The notes beneath the pieces were generated by a model. That model was not told where the DNA came from, made no database searches, and was given only the letters and a program-made list of their open reading frames with translations. A DNA stretch of 18,069 nt from Candidatus Omnitrophota bacterium (GTDB lineage: Bacteria > Omnitrophota > Koll11 > Aquiviventales > Aquiviventaceae). How positions within the stretch are numbered: position 1 is the stretch's first letter; each line of letters opens with the position of its first letter. The translations under genes and the position numbers were made by a program. Positions 1 to 9,758 of this stretch are shown here, in pieces. Location: the NCBI GenBank assembly GCA_016196415.1, contig JACPXS010000030.1, positions 1 to 18,069 of the forward strand. Reading direction: 5' to 3'.

Positions 1-272
1 GCATGGCCCCTCCAACCAATCATCCCCTCATTTACTTAAAGCATAGCATCAAAAGCGCCGAGCTTCTATGACGCAGGTCACTAATGTTCCGTCTAGCTTG
101 TTTTGATGGATGCTGGATGGGCCGTTGGGGGGGCGCAGCGGCAGGACCCGCCACAGGGACCCATCAACTCGATCTGGATGGAGTACTAAGGGATCGTCGC
201 GAAGTTGGCTGGCCGACCACCCCGCGTTTCCCCCACCGATCGAGCGAGCCGGAGAAAAACTCGGCAGGGGGC
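1..272. other. Upstream non-coding region, little content
   Basis: No convincing gene is visible in the first 270 bases. The open frames here lack start-site signals and are GC-driven. The only structure seen is a palindromic repeat copy at 116-165, annotated separately. The first 110 bases are AT-richer than the rest and may be the end of an intergenic region that continues outside the window. Confidence 0.5.
116..165. repeat. Dispersed palindromic repeat, copy A
   Basis: The outer arms GATGGG (116-121) and CCCATC (160-165) form an inverted repeat. Between them lies the core GGCGCAGCGGCAGG followed by ACCCGCCA. The same 14-base core, preceded by TTGG plus a G-run and followed by a GCCA end, recurs at 16341-16388 with different outer arms. 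This suggests a family of small mobile or REP-like palindromes. Only two copies are visible, so family status is inferred. Confidence 0.5.
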
Positions 273-313
273 TTGACATACCCCGCGGGAGTATGTATAC
301 TCCTCCTGAGTAT
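273..313 (+). promoter_or_regulatory. csoR promoter with two tandem CsoR-like operators
   Basis: A consensus -35 TTGACA (273-278) and a -10 TATACT (296-301) are separated by 17 bases. Four half-sites alternate across the promoter: ATACCCC (278-284), GGAGTAT (288-294), ATACTCC (297-303) and TGAGTAT (307-313). They make two 17-base inverted repeats, each with a 3-base centre, at 278-294 and 297-313, separated by 2 bases. The ATACCCC/GGGGTAT-type half-site is typical of CsoR-family operators. Binding would cover the spacer, the -10 and the start site, which fits repression relieved by Cu(I). CsoR and the whole downstream operon would then be autoregulated. Confidence 0.8.
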
Positions 314-325
314 CGAGGAGCTGCC

Positions 326-595
326 ATGCGACAAGGGGCCGAGCACAAAGGGGCGAGCGTCAGGCTCAAGCGCATCGAGGGTCAGGTGCGCGGGATCGTC
401 CGGATGGTCGAAGAGCGGCGCTACTGCATTGAGATCATCCAGCAGCTCACCGCCGCGCGCCGGGCGATCGACGAGGTCTCGCTCCAGGTCATGAAGGGCC
501 ACATCAACCATTGCGTGAGCCAGGCGATCCGAAAGCAGGAAGGCTCGCGCAAGATCGATGAGCTCATGCAAACCATCCATCGGTTTGTGAAATGA
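326..595 (+). CDS. csoR: CsoR-type copper-sensing repressor
   Basis: This 89-residue protein belongs to the CsoR/RcnR/FrmR family of all-helical repressors. Residues 14-29 match the family signature (LKRIEGQVRGIVRMVE). The Cu(I)-binding Cys-His-Cys set is present as C34 (in RYCIEI), H59 and C63 (GHINHC), which points to a copper sensor rather than a Ni/Co or formaldehyde sensor. The ATG at 326 was chosen over upstream in-frame starts because GAGGAG at 315-320 gives a good ribosome site and because the promoter lies at 273-301. It is the first gene of the copper operon, and its stop overlaps the next ATG (ATGA at 592-595). By analogy, Cu(I) binding releases it from the two operators upstream. 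The family assignment is firm; metal preference follows from the ligand pattern. Confidence 0.93.
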   Translation: MRQGAEHKGASVRLKRIEGQVRGIVRMVEERRYCIEIIQQLTAARRAIDEVSLQVMKGHINHCVSQAIRKQEGSRKIDELMQTIHRFVK

Positions 596-960
596 CGCCG
601 CGCGTCTCACTCGCTTTGCTCATTGGGGTCGTGCTCCTGGGCGCGCAACCCGCCTCCGCCGCGTCGGCCTTCTGTGCAACCCCTTGGGGGCGTACCCCAT
701 GTTGCTGCGCTCATCAGCCGGATCCGTCGCGGAGTTGCGCGATGCGCTGCTCGGCGGCTCAGCCCGACGGTGTCCTCCTTACCGCCGCGTCCGTCGTCCG
801 TTTCGTGCCGTCGCCGCCTTCCTTCTCGCGCCACCCAGGATTCTCCGGGGATCTTCCCGGAACGTTCCGGACGGCCCGCGTCCCTCTGGAGTCGGGAGAC
901 TGGGCGCTGCACAATCCTCCCGCTCGGCGATACCTCCACACCCGCGTGTTCCGCCTCTAA
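592..960 (+). CDS. Small secreted Cys-rich protein of the copper operon
   Basis: This is a 122-residue protein with a clear signal peptide: a basic N-terminus, a hydrophobic stretch at about residues 6-18, and an ASA-type cleavage site near residues 23-26. The start of the mature part is Cys-rich, with C28, a CCC run at 37-39, C49 and C53, plus H41. The rest has no recognised domain and is rich in Pro, Arg and Ser. The ATG overlaps the csoR stop (ATGA), suggesting translational coupling. The Cys cluster and position between csoR and the efflux genes suggest periplasmic Cu binding or delivery, but this is inference. I do not recognise a named family. Confidence 0.65.
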   Translation: MTPRVSLALLIGVVLLGAQPASAASAFCATPWGRTPCCCAHQPDPSRSCAMRCSAAQPDGVLLTAASVVRFVPSPPSFSRHPGFSGDLPGTFRTARVPLESGDWALHNPPARRYLHTRVFRL

Positions 961-1067
961 GACCTCGCCTCAGGATCTTGGCCACGCCGATGCGTGTGGC
1001 CGTCTTGCTCCCCCAGTCCTCAACACGGCGGATTGCAGAAATTCTAAGACGAGAGAAGGAGCCTTCA

Positions 1068-2277
1068 ATGGTGATTCGGGTTCGTGCGCGATGGTGGCTT
1101 TTCCTCGCGTTGATCCTGGCGATCGCCCTGAACGGCGGGGCGGCCGCGGAGCCGAACGATTCGGCCGCTGCCGAGGCGTCGGTCCAACAGGTCAGTCTGG
1201 AGAGCCTGGTTCGGGACGCCCTGCGCCGCAGCCCAGGCCTCCAAGCGAAGAAACGGGCCTATGAAGCCGCCCGCGGCCGCGTGATCGCTGCCTGGCTGCC
1301 GGATGATCCGGAAGTCAGCGTTGACGTCGAGGGCCAACCGGACGTGTTTCGGTTTTCCAAGCGGTCGGATCGCGAGTACACGGTCATGCAAACGATCCCC
1401 TTTCCGACCAAGCTGCTGCTCAGAGCCCAGATCGCCGCGCGCGAAGCCCAGATGGTCTATCAGCGGTACAAAGAAGAGGAGCGGAGCGTCGCCTGGCACA
1501 TCGAGCAGCCGTATTACGAGTTGTATATGACCAAGAAGACGCATCGAGCTGGAGAAGGTGGACCTTGCGCTCTTCGACGCGGCGCAACGGGAGCATCTCT
1601 CGGAGGCCCACTTCTCTCACCTGCTGAACCAGTCGCTGGAGACGCGCTACCTCCTCGATGAAGAGCAGGTGAGCGAGCCGCTTGCGCTCTCGCGGCCTGA
1701 ACTGGAGCAGCTGGCGGTTGCCCTGAGGCCGGAACTGCGGGCCGTTGAGATCGGCATCGCGCGCGCGAAGGCAGGCCGCGCGCTGGCCGTCACGAGCTGG
1801 TTGCCGGACCTCACCGGCCGCATCGAGGCTCGGCAGTTCAAGGGCGAACGCGGCATTCGGGAGTACGACACCTTTATCGGCGTGACGGTGCCGGTTTGGT
1901 CGTTGCTCAAAGGGGTTGGCGGCGAATGGCGCAGCGCAGGCCGAGACGTCCAACAAGCGGAGGCGCTCTACGCGCAGATGCAGAACGAAGTGCTGCTTGC
2001 GGTGCATGAAGCCGACGCGAAGGTGCGCTCGGCCGAAAACGGCTTACAGGCCTACAAACACGCGATCCTTCCCCAAGCCCAACAGCAAGTCGAGGTGGCC
2101 TTCGCCGCGTATGAAGCCGGCCGGACCGATTTCCTCAACCTCATCGACGCGCAACGGATGCTGAAGGACGCGCAGATCGCCTACTATCAAATCAAGGCCG
2201 AGCACGAACGCGGGCTCTCAGACCTCCGTTTGGCGGTGGGAGGCGAGATGGCGCCGCATCGTGGCCCCGCTCGATAG
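1068..2277 (+). pseudogene. TolC/CusC-type outer-membrane factor, frame broken
   Basis: The gene encodes an outer-membrane channel of the TolC superfamily (CusC/CzcC type), the exit duct of an HME-RND pump. It starts at ATG 1068 after AGAAGGAG, with a signal peptide (hydrophobic run LFLALILAIAL, then AAAEP). The first frame runs through typical OMF sequence to YYELYMTKKT (about 1540), then leaves the family pattern and stops at 1661. The match resumes in another frame from IELEKVDLALFD (about 1543) to the stop at 2277, including HLLNQ and the C-terminal AAYEAGRTDFLNLIDAQR. Family members usually have about 35-40 more residues between YYELY and HLLNQ, so the break looks like an internal deletion that also shifts the frame, not just one inserted base. 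A GTG at 1558 could start a C-terminal fragment. It may be a real lesion or an assembly error. Confidence 0.82.
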
Positions 2278-2291
2278 CAGAGGAGAATCCC

Positions 2292-3707
2292 ATGATACGC
2301 TTCCGGAAGCCCCTCCTCATTGGTGCGCTGCTGATGGCGGCGCTCGCTGGGACGGTGGTGATCGCAACGACCACCAGCCGATCCCGTCAGGCGATCGCCG
2401 CCACGTACTACTGCCCGATGCATCCAACGTATACCGCCGACCGCCCGGGTCAGTGTCCCATCTGCAGCATGACGCTTGTCAAACGCGAACCGACGCTCTC
2501 TGACGCCGCCCAAACGAGCGCGGCTCGTGCCCAGAAGACGCCGCCGTCGAACCAGTCATTTGGCTCCATCTGCTACCTCCATCATTGCCCGAAGCTCCAC
2601 GCAGGCCGTTCGTGTCCGATGACGGTGGTGGCCAAGCCGGGAGAGTCGGTGACCTGTCCGATTTGCGGCACGCATGTGGCGGAGGCGTCAGGGCCGACTC
2701 CAGCGCGCACCGTCCTCTACTGGACCGATCCGATGATTCCAGGCTATAAAGCCGACAGGCCGGGGAAGTCCCCCATGGGCATGGACCTCGTCCCGGTCTA
2801 TCAAGAGGACACATCGGCCGCACCATCTGAGCGAGAAGCGCCGGCCGGATACGCCCCCATCCTCCTGACACCGCAGAAGCAACAACTGATCGGCGTGAAG
2901 AGCGCATCCGTTGAGCGACGCGCGCTGACAAAGCGCATTCGCACGGTCGGGACGGTCGCCCACGATCCTGAGCTCTACCAAGCGGAGGAGGAGTTCATTC
3001 AGGCCTACCAGTCCTGGCAACGGGCCGCTGTTGATGGCACCCCTGAGGCGACGGTTGGCCAGGCAAAGCGGCTCGTCGACTCAAGCCGGCTCCGGCTGCG
3101 GCATCTCGGCTTGAGCGATGAGATGATCGATGACGTGCAGGCGCGGACAGAGCCGGATCATCGGCTGCTCATCGGCGGCGCCGGATCCTCCTGGATCTAC
3201 GCCTCGATCTACGAGTACGAGCTGCCGTTTGTCCATCCGGGCCAGGAGGCCGCGATTACGGTCGACGGAGCGCCCGGGCGCGTGTTTGCCGGGACGGTGA
3301 AGGCCATTGATCCGATGTTGGATGCGATGACGCGCACCGCAAGGGCGCGGATTGTCATCGAGGATCCCGAGGGAATGCTGAAGCCCGAGATGTACGTGAA
3401 CGTCTCGATTGTGACGGCGTTGGGCGAGGCGCTCGCGGTTCCCTCCGAGGCGATCTTCTTCACGGGGGAACGGCAACTGGTGTTCATCGACAAGGGCCAA
3501 GGGCTCTTTGAGCCGCACGATGTGGTGGCGGGGGCCGCAGGGGACGGCTCCACCGAGATCATCCGCGGCGTGAGCGAAGGGGACCTCGTCGTCACCAGCG
3601 GAAATTTCTTGATTGACTCGGAGAGCCGGCTCAAGGGCGCGCTCGAAGCCCCCAGCGTCGCACCACAGGCAGAACCGGAACGCGGAGCACATCAGCATGG
3701 CCCGTAA
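2292..3707 (+). CDS. cusB: CusB-type periplasmic adaptor with three metal-binding segments
   Basis: This 471-residue membrane-fusion protein would link the RND pump at 3697 to the outer-membrane factor. It has an N-terminal membrane anchor or signal (residues 8-26). Three metal-binding segments follow. Residues 39-65 are a heavy-metal-binding domain (YYCPMHP, then CPICSM). Residues 93-129 carry CYLHHC, SCPM and CPIC. Residues 143-170 resemble the E. coli CusB N-terminus (YWTDPMIPGYKADRPGKSPM) with Met in place of Cys. The adaptor part (about 186-455) has the conserved YASIYEYELP and MLKPEMYVNVSI motifs, and the tail ends HQHGP. AGGAG at 2281-2285 supports the ATG at 2292, 14 bases after the preceding gene. 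The Met/Cys segments fit metal pick-up from periplasmic carriers. The gene name reflects function and position, not proven orthology. Confidence 0.9.
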   Translation: MIRFRKPLLIGALLMAALAGTVVIATTTSRSRQAIAATYYCPMHPTYTADRPGQCPICSMTLVKREPTLSDAAQTSAARAQKTPPSNQSFGSICYLHHCPKLHAGRSCPMTVVAKPGESVTCPICGTHVAEASGPTPARTVLYWTDPMIPGYKADRPGKSPMGMDLVPVYQEDTSAAPSEREAPAGYAPILLTPQKQQLIGVKSASVERRALTKRIRTVGTVAHDPELYQAEEEFIQAYQSWQRAAVDGTPEATVGQAKRLVDSSRLRLRHLGLSDEMIDDVQARTEPDHRLLIGGAGSSWIYASIYEYELPFVHPGQEAAITVDGAPGRVFAGTVKAIDPMLDAMTRTARARIVIEDPEGMLKPEMYVNVSIVTALGEALAVPSEAIFFTGERQLVFIDKGQGLFEPHDVVAGAAGDGSTEIIRGVSEGDLVVTSGNFLIDSESRLKGALEAPSVAPQAEPERGAHQHGP

Positions 3708-6700
3708 TGCCGATCCGGCCCTTCGCGAAGGCGGCGTCATCGGGACCGTGATCGAGTGGTCCGCGAGAAATAAGTTTCTCGTCGTGCTGGCGGTGCTTGC
3801 CGCCATGCTGGGCGCGGTCTGGTCGCTCAGGCGCGTCCCGCTCGATGCCATCCCGGATCTCTCCGATACCCAGGTCATCATCTTCTCTCGGTGGGATCGC
3901 AGCCCGGACATCATCGAAGATCAGGTGACGTATCCCATCATCACCGCGATGTTGGGTGCTCCGCGCATCAAGGCGATCCGTGGCGTCTCGGATTTCGGCT
4001 TCTCCTACGTGTACGTCATCTTCCAAGATGGCACGGATCTCTACTGGGCGCGCAGCCGGACGCTGGAGTACCTCAGCAAGATCATTCCGCGCCTGCCGGA
4101 AGGCGTGAAGACCGAATTGGGGCCGGACGCCACCGGGGTGGGCTGGGTCTTCCAGTACGCGCTGGTGGATCGCACGGGACAGCACGATTTGCAAGAACTC
4201 CGGACCTTTCAGGACTGGTACCTGCGCTACTACCTTCAGAGCGTGCCCGGGGTCTCGGAGGTGGCCTCGATCGGCGGCTTCGTGAAGCAGTATCAAATCA
4301 CGGTGGATCCCTCCCGCTTGTTGGCCTACAACATTCCGCTGACCACGGTCATTGAGGCGATCCGCCAAGGCAACCAAGAGACGGGCGGGCGGCTGCTGGA
4401 GTTCAGCGGTGCGGAGTACATGGTGCGCGGCCGGGGCTACGCGAAGTCGGTGAGCGATCTGGAACGCATCGTGGTGGCGGTGGACCGCCAAGGTACCCCG
4501 GTGCTGATCAAGCACCTGGCGACGGTCTCGATTGGGCCTGAGATCCGTCGAGGCATCGTCGATCTGGACGGACAGGGTGATGTGGTTGGGGGCACCGTGA
4601 TCATGCGCTCAGGCGAAAACGCGCTCACCGTCATTACCCGTGTCAAGGCCCGGCTCGAGGAGGTCAAGCCGTCGTTTCCTCCCGGGGTCGAGCTGGTGGT
4701 GACCTACGACCGCTCCGAGCTGATTCACCGAGCGATAGCGACGCTCACCCACCAACTCATTGAAGAGATGCTCATTGTGAGCCTGGTCATCCTGCTCTTT
4801 CTCTGGCATTTCCCCTCGGCCGTGATCCCCATCGTGACCATCCCCATCTCGGTCCTCCTCTCGTTTATCCCGCTCTACGGAATGCGGCTGACGTCGAACA
4901 TCATGTCGCTCTCCGGGATCGCCATCTCCATCGGGGTGCTGGTGGATGGAGCGATTGTGGAAGTGGAGAACGCCTACAAGCGGCTGGAACAGTGGGTGGC
5001 AGGCGGACGGAGAGGCGACTTCCATGCGGTTCGGCTCCGGGCGCTCAAGGAAGTTGGGCCGTCGGTGTTCTTCTCGCTGCTGGTGATCGCCGTGGCCTTC
5101 CTGCCCATCTTCACCCTGGTGGACCAAGAGGGGCGGTTGTTCAAGCCGCTGGCGTGGGCGAAGACCTTCGCGATGGCGATCGCCGCGTTGCTGGCGATCA
5201 CCCTCGATCCCGCCCTGCGCATGCTCTTCACGCGGATGGATCCCATCCGGGTTGGCGGGCGGCCGGGGTCCTGGCTCTCCAGACTGGCGAGCTCGATGGC
5301 TGTCGGCACCTACTATCCGGAGGAACGGCATCCGATCAGCCGCCGGCTGTTCCGACTCTACGAGCCGGCCTGCCGGTTTGTCCTGCGGCATCGCACCGGC
5401 ACGATCCTCGCGGCGCTCGCGCTGGTCCTCACGACCATCCCCATCTATTTCCGCCTGGGGTCTGAGTTCATGCCGCCGCTGCATGAGGGCACCGTCCTCT
5501 ATATGCCGACGACCCTCCCCGGTATCTCGGTCACCGAAGCCCAAGCGCTGCTGCAAACGCAAGACCGCATCCTCAAAGGGTTCCCTGAAGTGGAGCGCGT
5601 CTTCGGGAAAGCCGGCCGGATGGAGAGCTCAACCGACCCGGCGCCGTTTTCCATGATGGAGACGGTGGTGGTGCTGAGGCCTGAGCGCGAATGGCGCAAG
5701 GTTCACCGCTGGTACGCATGGCTGCCCGCTGCGCTGCACGGCCCGTTTCGGCCGTTTTGGCCTGACCACATCTCGTATGACGCGCTCATCGAGGCATTGG
5801 ATCAGGCGCTGAAGATTCCCGGGACGACGAATGCCTGGACCATGCCGATCAAAAACCGCATCGACATGCTCAGCACAGGGGTGCGGACCCCCATCGGCAT
5901 CAAGGTCTTGGGCGACGATCCGAAGCGGATCGAGGAGATCGGCACGCGCCTTGAGCTGATCTTGAAAGAGCTCCCGGGCTCTCGCAGCGTCTATGCGGAG
6001 CGGGCCGCGGGCGGCTACTTCCTCGATGTGGATCTCAAGCGGGAGGCGCTGGCCCGCTACGGCCTCTCGGTCGCCGACGCGCAGCTGATCATTGTGAGCG
6101 CCATTGGCGGGGAGCCGGTGACGAGCACGATCGAGGGGCGCGAGCGCTATACGGTCAACGTCCGCTACGCTCGGGAGCTCCGCGATGACGCAGAGAAACT
6201 CAGGCGCGTCCTCGTGCCGCTGCCAAGCGGCCGGCAGATCCCGCTGGCGCAAATCGCCGAGATCATTCTCCGCTCCGGCCCGTCGATGCTCCGAAACGAA
6301 AACGGGCTGCTCGCCGGCTACGTGTTTGTGGACGTCGCGGGGCGGGATATCGGCGGCTACGTGGATGAGGCCAAGCGCCTCATCGGCAAGCGCCTCACGC
6401 TGCCGTCCGGGTACACGCTGATCTGGAGCGGGCAATACGAGAACATGCTGCGGGTCAAGGAACGCTTGAAGGTTGTCCTGCCGCTGACGCTCCTGGTGAT
6501 TTTCGTGCTGCTCTACCTGAATACGAAATCGGCGGTCAAAACCTGGATCGTCCTGCTCGCCGTGCCGTTCTCGCTGATCGGCGCGGTGTGGCTGCTGTGG
6601 GGGCTCGGGTACCACATGTCGATTGCCGTGTGGGTGGGGATGATCGCGCTCATGGGGCTGGATGCCGAAACCGGGGTCTTCATGCTGCTCTTTTTGGATT

Positions 6701-7044
6701 TGTCGTATCATGAGGCGATCCGGCAGGGCCGGATGCGCACTGAACACGATCTGGAAGAAGCGATCGTGCACGGAGCAGTGAAGCGGGTCCGCCCAAAGCT
6801 GATGACGGTGATGGCCGCCTTCATGGGATTGCTGCCGATCATGTGGTCCACCGGGGCGGGGTCGGACATGATGAAACGGATCGCGGCCCCCATGGTGGGC
6901 GGACTGGCGACGTCCTTCCTCCTGGAGCTGTTGGTGTACCCGGCGGTGTACTTTGTCTGGAAGTGGCGTCCTTCAACGCGATCGTTCAGAGCACCCACCG
7001 ATCGCCTCATCGCAGGCCAGGGGACGGTTCATGAATCAGCGTAA
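3697..7044 (+). CDS. cusA: CusA-type Cu(I)/Ag(I) RND efflux pump
   Basis: This heavy-metal RND transporter of about 1115 residues is the proton-driven inner-membrane pump of the tripartite system. The N-terminus has TM1 and the [10 protein letters not shown] motif. The three methionines of the E. coli CusA copper site (M573, M623, M672) align with M603 (LYMPTTLPG), M653 (PFSMMET) and M724 (RIDMLSTG), which favours Cu(I)/Ag(I) over Zn/Co/Ni. Proton-relay candidates are D417 ([12 protein letters not shown]), E991 (AETGVF) and K1034 (RVRPKLMTV). About 20 extra residues lie between the second and third Met relative to E. coli ([12 protein letters not shown] onward). The ATG at 3697 was chosen because GGAG precedes it at 3684-3687 and the homologous N-terminus begins there. 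It overlaps cusB by 11 bases. A longer in-frame start at 3613 is unlikely. Confidence 0.94.
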   Translation: MARNADPALREGGVIGTVIEWSARNKFLVVLAVLAAMLGAVWSLRRVPLDAIPDLSDTQVIIFSRWDRSPDIIEDQVTYPIITAMLGAPRIKAIRGVSDFGFSYVYVIFQDGTDLYWARSRTLEYLSKIIPRLPEGVKTELGPDATGVGWVFQYALVDRTGQHDLQELRTFQDWYLRYYLQSVPGVSEVASIGGFVKQYQITVDPSRLLAYNIPLTTVIEAIRQGNQETGGRLLEFSGAEYMVRGRGYAKSVSDLERIVVAVDRQGTPVLIKHLATVSIGPEIRRGIVDLDGQGDVVGGTVIMRSGENALTVITRVKARLEEVKPSFPPGVELVVTYDRSELIHRAIATLTHQLIEEMLIVSLVILLFLWHFPSAVIPIVTIPISVLLSFIPLYGMRLTSNIMSLSGIAISIGVLVDGAIVEVENAYKRLEQWVAGGRRGDFHAVRLRALKEVGPSVFFSLLVIAVAFLPIFTLVDQEGRLFKPLAWAKTFAMAIAALLAITLDPALRMLFTRMDPIRVGGRPGSWLSRLASSMAVGTYYPEERHPISRRLFRLYEPACRFVLRHRTGTILAALALVLTTIPIYFRLGSEFMPPLHEGTVLYMPTTLPGISVTEAQALLQTQDRILKGFPEVERVFGKAGRMESSTDPAPFSMMETVVVLRPEREWRKVHRWYAWLPAALHGPFRPFWPDHISYDALIEALDQALKIPGTTNAWTMPIKNRIDMLSTGVRTPIGIKVLGDDPKRIEEIGTRLELILKELPGSRSVYAERAAGGYFLDVDLKREALARYGLSVADAQLIIVSAIGGEPVTSTIEGRERYTVNVRYARELRDDAEKLRRVLVPLPSGRQIPLAQIAEIILRSGPSMLRNENGLLAGYVFVDVAGRDIGGYVDEAKRLIGKRLTLPSGYTLIWSGQYENMLRVKERLKVVLPLTLLVIFVLLYLNTKSAVKTWIVLLAVPFSLIGAVWLLWGLGYHMSIAVWVGMIALMGLDAETGVFMLLFLDLSYHEAIRQGRMRTEHDLEEAIVHGAVKRVRPKLMTVMAAFMGLLPIMWSTGAGSDMMKRIAAPMVGGLATSFLLELLVYPAVYFVWKWRPSTRSFRAPTDRLIAGQGTVHESA

Positions 7045-9217
7045 CGCCCCCATCGCCTCAAGGGGTGCTGCGGCATCGCCTTCACCGCCCGCCGGCGGTG
7101 GGATGGTGTACACGTGTCCCATGCACCCGGAGATCCTCCGTCACGGCCCAGGCGCATGCCCCGCGTGCGGGATGGCCTTGGAACCCCGGATCGCTTCAGG
7201 GGCTCCTGAGGCGGATCCTGAATTGGCCGACATGAGCCGCCGACTGTGGGTCAGCCTCGTCTTCACGCTCCCGGTCTTGCTCCTGGCCATGGGCCACATG
7301 ATCCCGGATGTTCCGGCGCGAGCCCTCATCGCGCCCCGCCTTGCCGCATGGCTGCAATTGATCTGTACGAGCCCGGTGGTGTGGTGGGGCGGGCGGCCGT
7401 TCTTTGAGCGCGGGTGGCGCTCGATCCTCCATCGCCGCCTGAACATGTTCACGCTCATCGCGCTGGGGATCGGCGTCGCCTACCTCTATAGCGTCATCGC
7501 GACCGTGTCGCCGGTACTGTTTCCAAGCGCGTTGCGGGACGCCCGGGGTGCTGTGGCCGTCTATTTCGAGGCTGCGGCGATGATCACCGTACTGGTGTTG
7601 GTGGGCCAGGCGCTGGAGCTGCGCGCCAGGCGCCGCACGAGCCGCGCCATCACCGCGCTGCTCAGCTTCGCCCCCAAGCGCGCCAGACGATTCCGGGACG
7701 ATGGAACGGAAGAGGAGATTCCCCTTGAAGCGCTTCGCGCCGGCGATCGCCTCCGTGTCCGTCCGGGGGAGCGCGTTCCGGCGGATGGCGTGGTGCTTGA
7801 GGGAGCGAGCGCGGTGGATGAGTCCATGGTGACCGGAGAATCCCTGCCGGTTGAGAAGCAGCCAGGCGCCCGCGTGATTGGCGGAACGGTGAACGGAGCC
7901 GGAGGGCTGCGAATCCGCGCTGAGCGGGTGGGGCGCGACACCCTGCTGGGCCGGATCGTGCGGATGGTGGGCGAGGCGCAGCGCAGCCGCGCCCCGATTC
8001 AGCGAATCGCCGATGTCGTCTCCGCCGCTTTTGTTCCCGCGGTGGTGCTGGTCGCCGTCATCACGTTCGTCGTCTGGAGCCTGATCGGTCCGCAGCCCAG
8101 GATCGCGTATGCCTTGGTGAACGCCGTCGCCGTGCTCATCATCGCCTGCCCGTGCGCCCTCGGGCTTGCCACGCCGATGTCGATCATGGTGGCGGTCGGA
8201 CGCGGGGCCCGCGCGGGCGTGCTGATCACACATGCCGAGGCGCTGGAAACCCTGGAGCGCGTCGATTGTCTTGTGATCGACAAAACCGGCACGCTCACTG
8301 AGGGCACACCCCGCTTGACCAGCGTTGAGCCGGTGTCTTCGTTCAGCGCGCAGGAGCTGGTGCGGCTGGCCGGAAGCCTTGAGCGCGGCAGCGAGCATCC
8401 CTTGGCCTCGGCGATCCTGGACGAGGCTGACGCCAGGGGCCTTGCGTTAGCCGAGGCTGGCGCATTTCGTTCGGTAACCGGCAAGGGGGTGACCGGGGTC
8501 GTCGACGGTCATGCGGTCGCGCTCGGCAACGACCACCTGATGCAGGAGCTCGGCATCGCTGCGAGCGCCGGGTCGGGCCGTGGGGAGGCCTTGCGGCGCG
8601 AGGGCCACACCGTGTTGTCCATCGCGGTGGATGGACGGGTGGCAGGTCTGCTTGGCGTGTCGGATCCGATCAAGCCTTCCACCCCTGAGGCGATTCAGCT
8701 CCTGCATCGAGATGGCGTGCGGATTCTCATGGCGACAGGCGATCATCGGACGACGGCCGAGGTGGTGGCCCGTCGGTTGGGCGTGGATGAGGTTCGAGCC
8801 GACGTGTTGCCTGCGCAGAAACGCGAGCTCATCAAGCAGCTCCAAGCCGAAGGCCGTATCGTCGCCATGGCGGGCGATGGCGTGAATGACGCCCCGGCGC
8901 TTGCGCAAGCGGCGGTGGGGATTGCGATGGGCACCGGGACGGATATCGCGATTGAAAGCGCGGGGGTGACGCTCGTGAAAGGAGATTTGCGGGGCATCGC
9001 GCGGGCCAGGCGCTTGAGCCGCGCGACCATGCGCAACATCCGGCAGAATTTGTTCTTCGCGTTCGTCTACAATGGATTGGGCGTGCCCATCGCGGCCGGC
9101 GTCCTGTATCCGGTGGTTGGGCTGCTGCTCAGCCCGGTCATGGCCAGCGCGGCCATGAGCTGGAGTTCCCTCTCCGTGATTTCCAACGCCCTGCGCCTGC
9201 GGCGCTTGACACTCTGA
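7031..9217 (+). CDS. copA: Cu(I)-translocating P1B-1-type ATPase
   Basis: This P-type ATPase of about 728 residues exports Cu(I) from the cytoplasm. In order: a heavy-metal-binding domain at 27-51 (YTCPMHPE, C43-x2-C46), no classic CxxC HMA domain, the TGE loop at 268-270, the membrane CPC motif at 373-375, phosphorylated D417 in DKTGT, H456 of the HP motif (SEHPLASAI), the hinge GDGVND at 615-620, and the last two helices with YN (FAFVYNG) and MSWSS. CPC plus YN and MxxSS marks the P1B-1 Cu(I)/Ag(I) group, so not CopB-type (CPH). The closest architecture is SilP/CopA with an N-terminal HMBD. The ATG at 7031 follows AGGGGAC and overlaps cusA by 14 bases. Its product would feed Cu(I) to the periplasmic CusB/CusA machinery. 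Confidence 0.94.
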   Translation: MNQRNAPIASRGAAASPSPPAGGGMVYTCPMHPEILRHGPGACPACGMALEPRIASGAPEADPELADMSRRLWVSLVFTLPVLLLAMGHMIPDVPARALIAPRLAAWLQLICTSPVVWWGGRPFFERGWRSILHRRLNMFTLIALGIGVAYLYSVIATVSPVLFPSALRDARGAVAVYFEAAAMITVLVLVGQALELRARRRTSRAITALLSFAPKRARRFRDDGTEEEIPLEALRAGDRLRVRPGERVPADGVVLEGASAVDESMVTGESLPVEKQPGARVIGGTVNGAGGLRIRAERVGRDTLLGRIVRMVGEAQRSRAPIQRIADVVSAAFVPAVVLVAVITFVVWSLIGPQPRIAYALVNAVAVLIIACPCALGLATPMSIMVAVGRGARAGVLITHAEALETLERVDCLVIDKTGTLTEGTPRLTSVEPVSSFSAQELVRLAGSLERGSEHPLASAILDEADARGLALAEAGAFRSVTGKGVTGVVDGHAVALGNDHLMQELGIAASAGSGRGEALRREGHTVLSIAVDGRVAGLLGVSDPIKPSTPEAIQLLHRDGVRILMATGDHRTTAEVVARRLGVDEVRADVLPAQKRELIKQLQAEGRIVAMAGDGVNDAPALAQAAVGIAMGTGTDIAIESAGVTLVKGDLRGIARARRLSRATMRNIRQNLFFAFVYNGLGVPIAAGVLYPVVGLLLSPVMASAAMSWSSLSVISNALRLRRLTL

Positions 9218-9308
9218 TCAGCCGGTTCGCTCGGCGATGATCGAAATCGAGGCGGTCCGCGTAGCGGCAGTGGCGTGATGCGACCGCAGCCATGACGAGG
9301 AGGAGAAG
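9218..9308. other. Short intergenic spacer in the copper operon
   Basis: Ninety-one bases separate the ATPase gene from the next. No promoter or terminator with a U-tract is evident. The strong ribosome site AGGAGGAG at 9298-9305 belongs to the downstream gene. Co-transcription with the copper genes is therefore likely but not proven. Confidence 0.4.
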
Positions 9309-9722
9309 ATGAATCGGATCAGGACGTGGGTGATGGTGCTCGCATTGAGCGGCTTCGGAGGAGGGCGTGTTGTCTTGGCGCATGAGGGGCACGAGGACAA
9401 GGCGGCGGAGCCTGTGGAAGCCGGCGCCCCGGCAGAGCAAACACTCGCCGGAGAAGTCGTGGATGTCTTCTGCTATTTGAGTCATGGCGAGGAGGGGCTT
9501 GGCGCGCGTCATGCCGGCTGCGCAACGAAGTGCATTCAAAGCGGCTTGCCGGTTGCGCTGAAGGTAGGCGATCGGCTCTACCTGGCGACCATGGCCACGC
9601 ATGATCCGGCCAACAAGACGCTCGCGAAGTTTGCCGGGCAGGAGGTGACCGTCCACGGCCAAGTGATGGAGCGAGACGGCCAGCACCTGATCGCCGTCAC
9701 GCGCGTGGAGCAGCGCCGGTAA
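9309..9722 (+). CDS. Secreted Cys/His protein, copper-operon accessory
   Basis: This 137-residue protein has a signal peptide (residues 1-24, cleavage likely after VVLA), so the mature protein would begin AHEGHED or HEGHED, a possible N-terminal metal-binding motif. The rest reads as a small beta-rich, OB-like domain: TLAGEVVDVFCYLSHG at 45-60, then H68, C71 and C75 (HAGCATKC), then GDRLYLAT and EVTVHGQVMERDG. The pattern C55, H59, H68, C71, C75 suggests a metal or haem-thiol site. I recognise this as a widespread small secreted type without a firm name. AGGAGGAG at 9298-9305 gives a strong ribosome site. Its place after copA suggests periplasmic copper handling, which is inference. Confidence 0.75.
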   Translation: MNRIRTWVMVLALSGFGGGRVVLAHEGHEDKAAEPVEAGAPAEQTLAGEVVDVFCYLSHGEEGLGARHAGCATKCIQSGLPVALKVGDRLYLATMATHDPANKTLAKFAGQEVTVHGQVMERDGQHLIAVTRVEQRR

Positions 9723-9758
9723 CGTCCGAATCGTCACCAGCATCGTCGGAGACCGAGC

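Noticed and set aside
4609..8398. Long minus-strand open frames opposite cusA and copA (for example 4609-5562, 5629-6771, 7196-8398)
   Set aside because: They are antisense shadows of strongly identified genes, with His/Arg/Asp-rich, low-complexity translations and no start signals.
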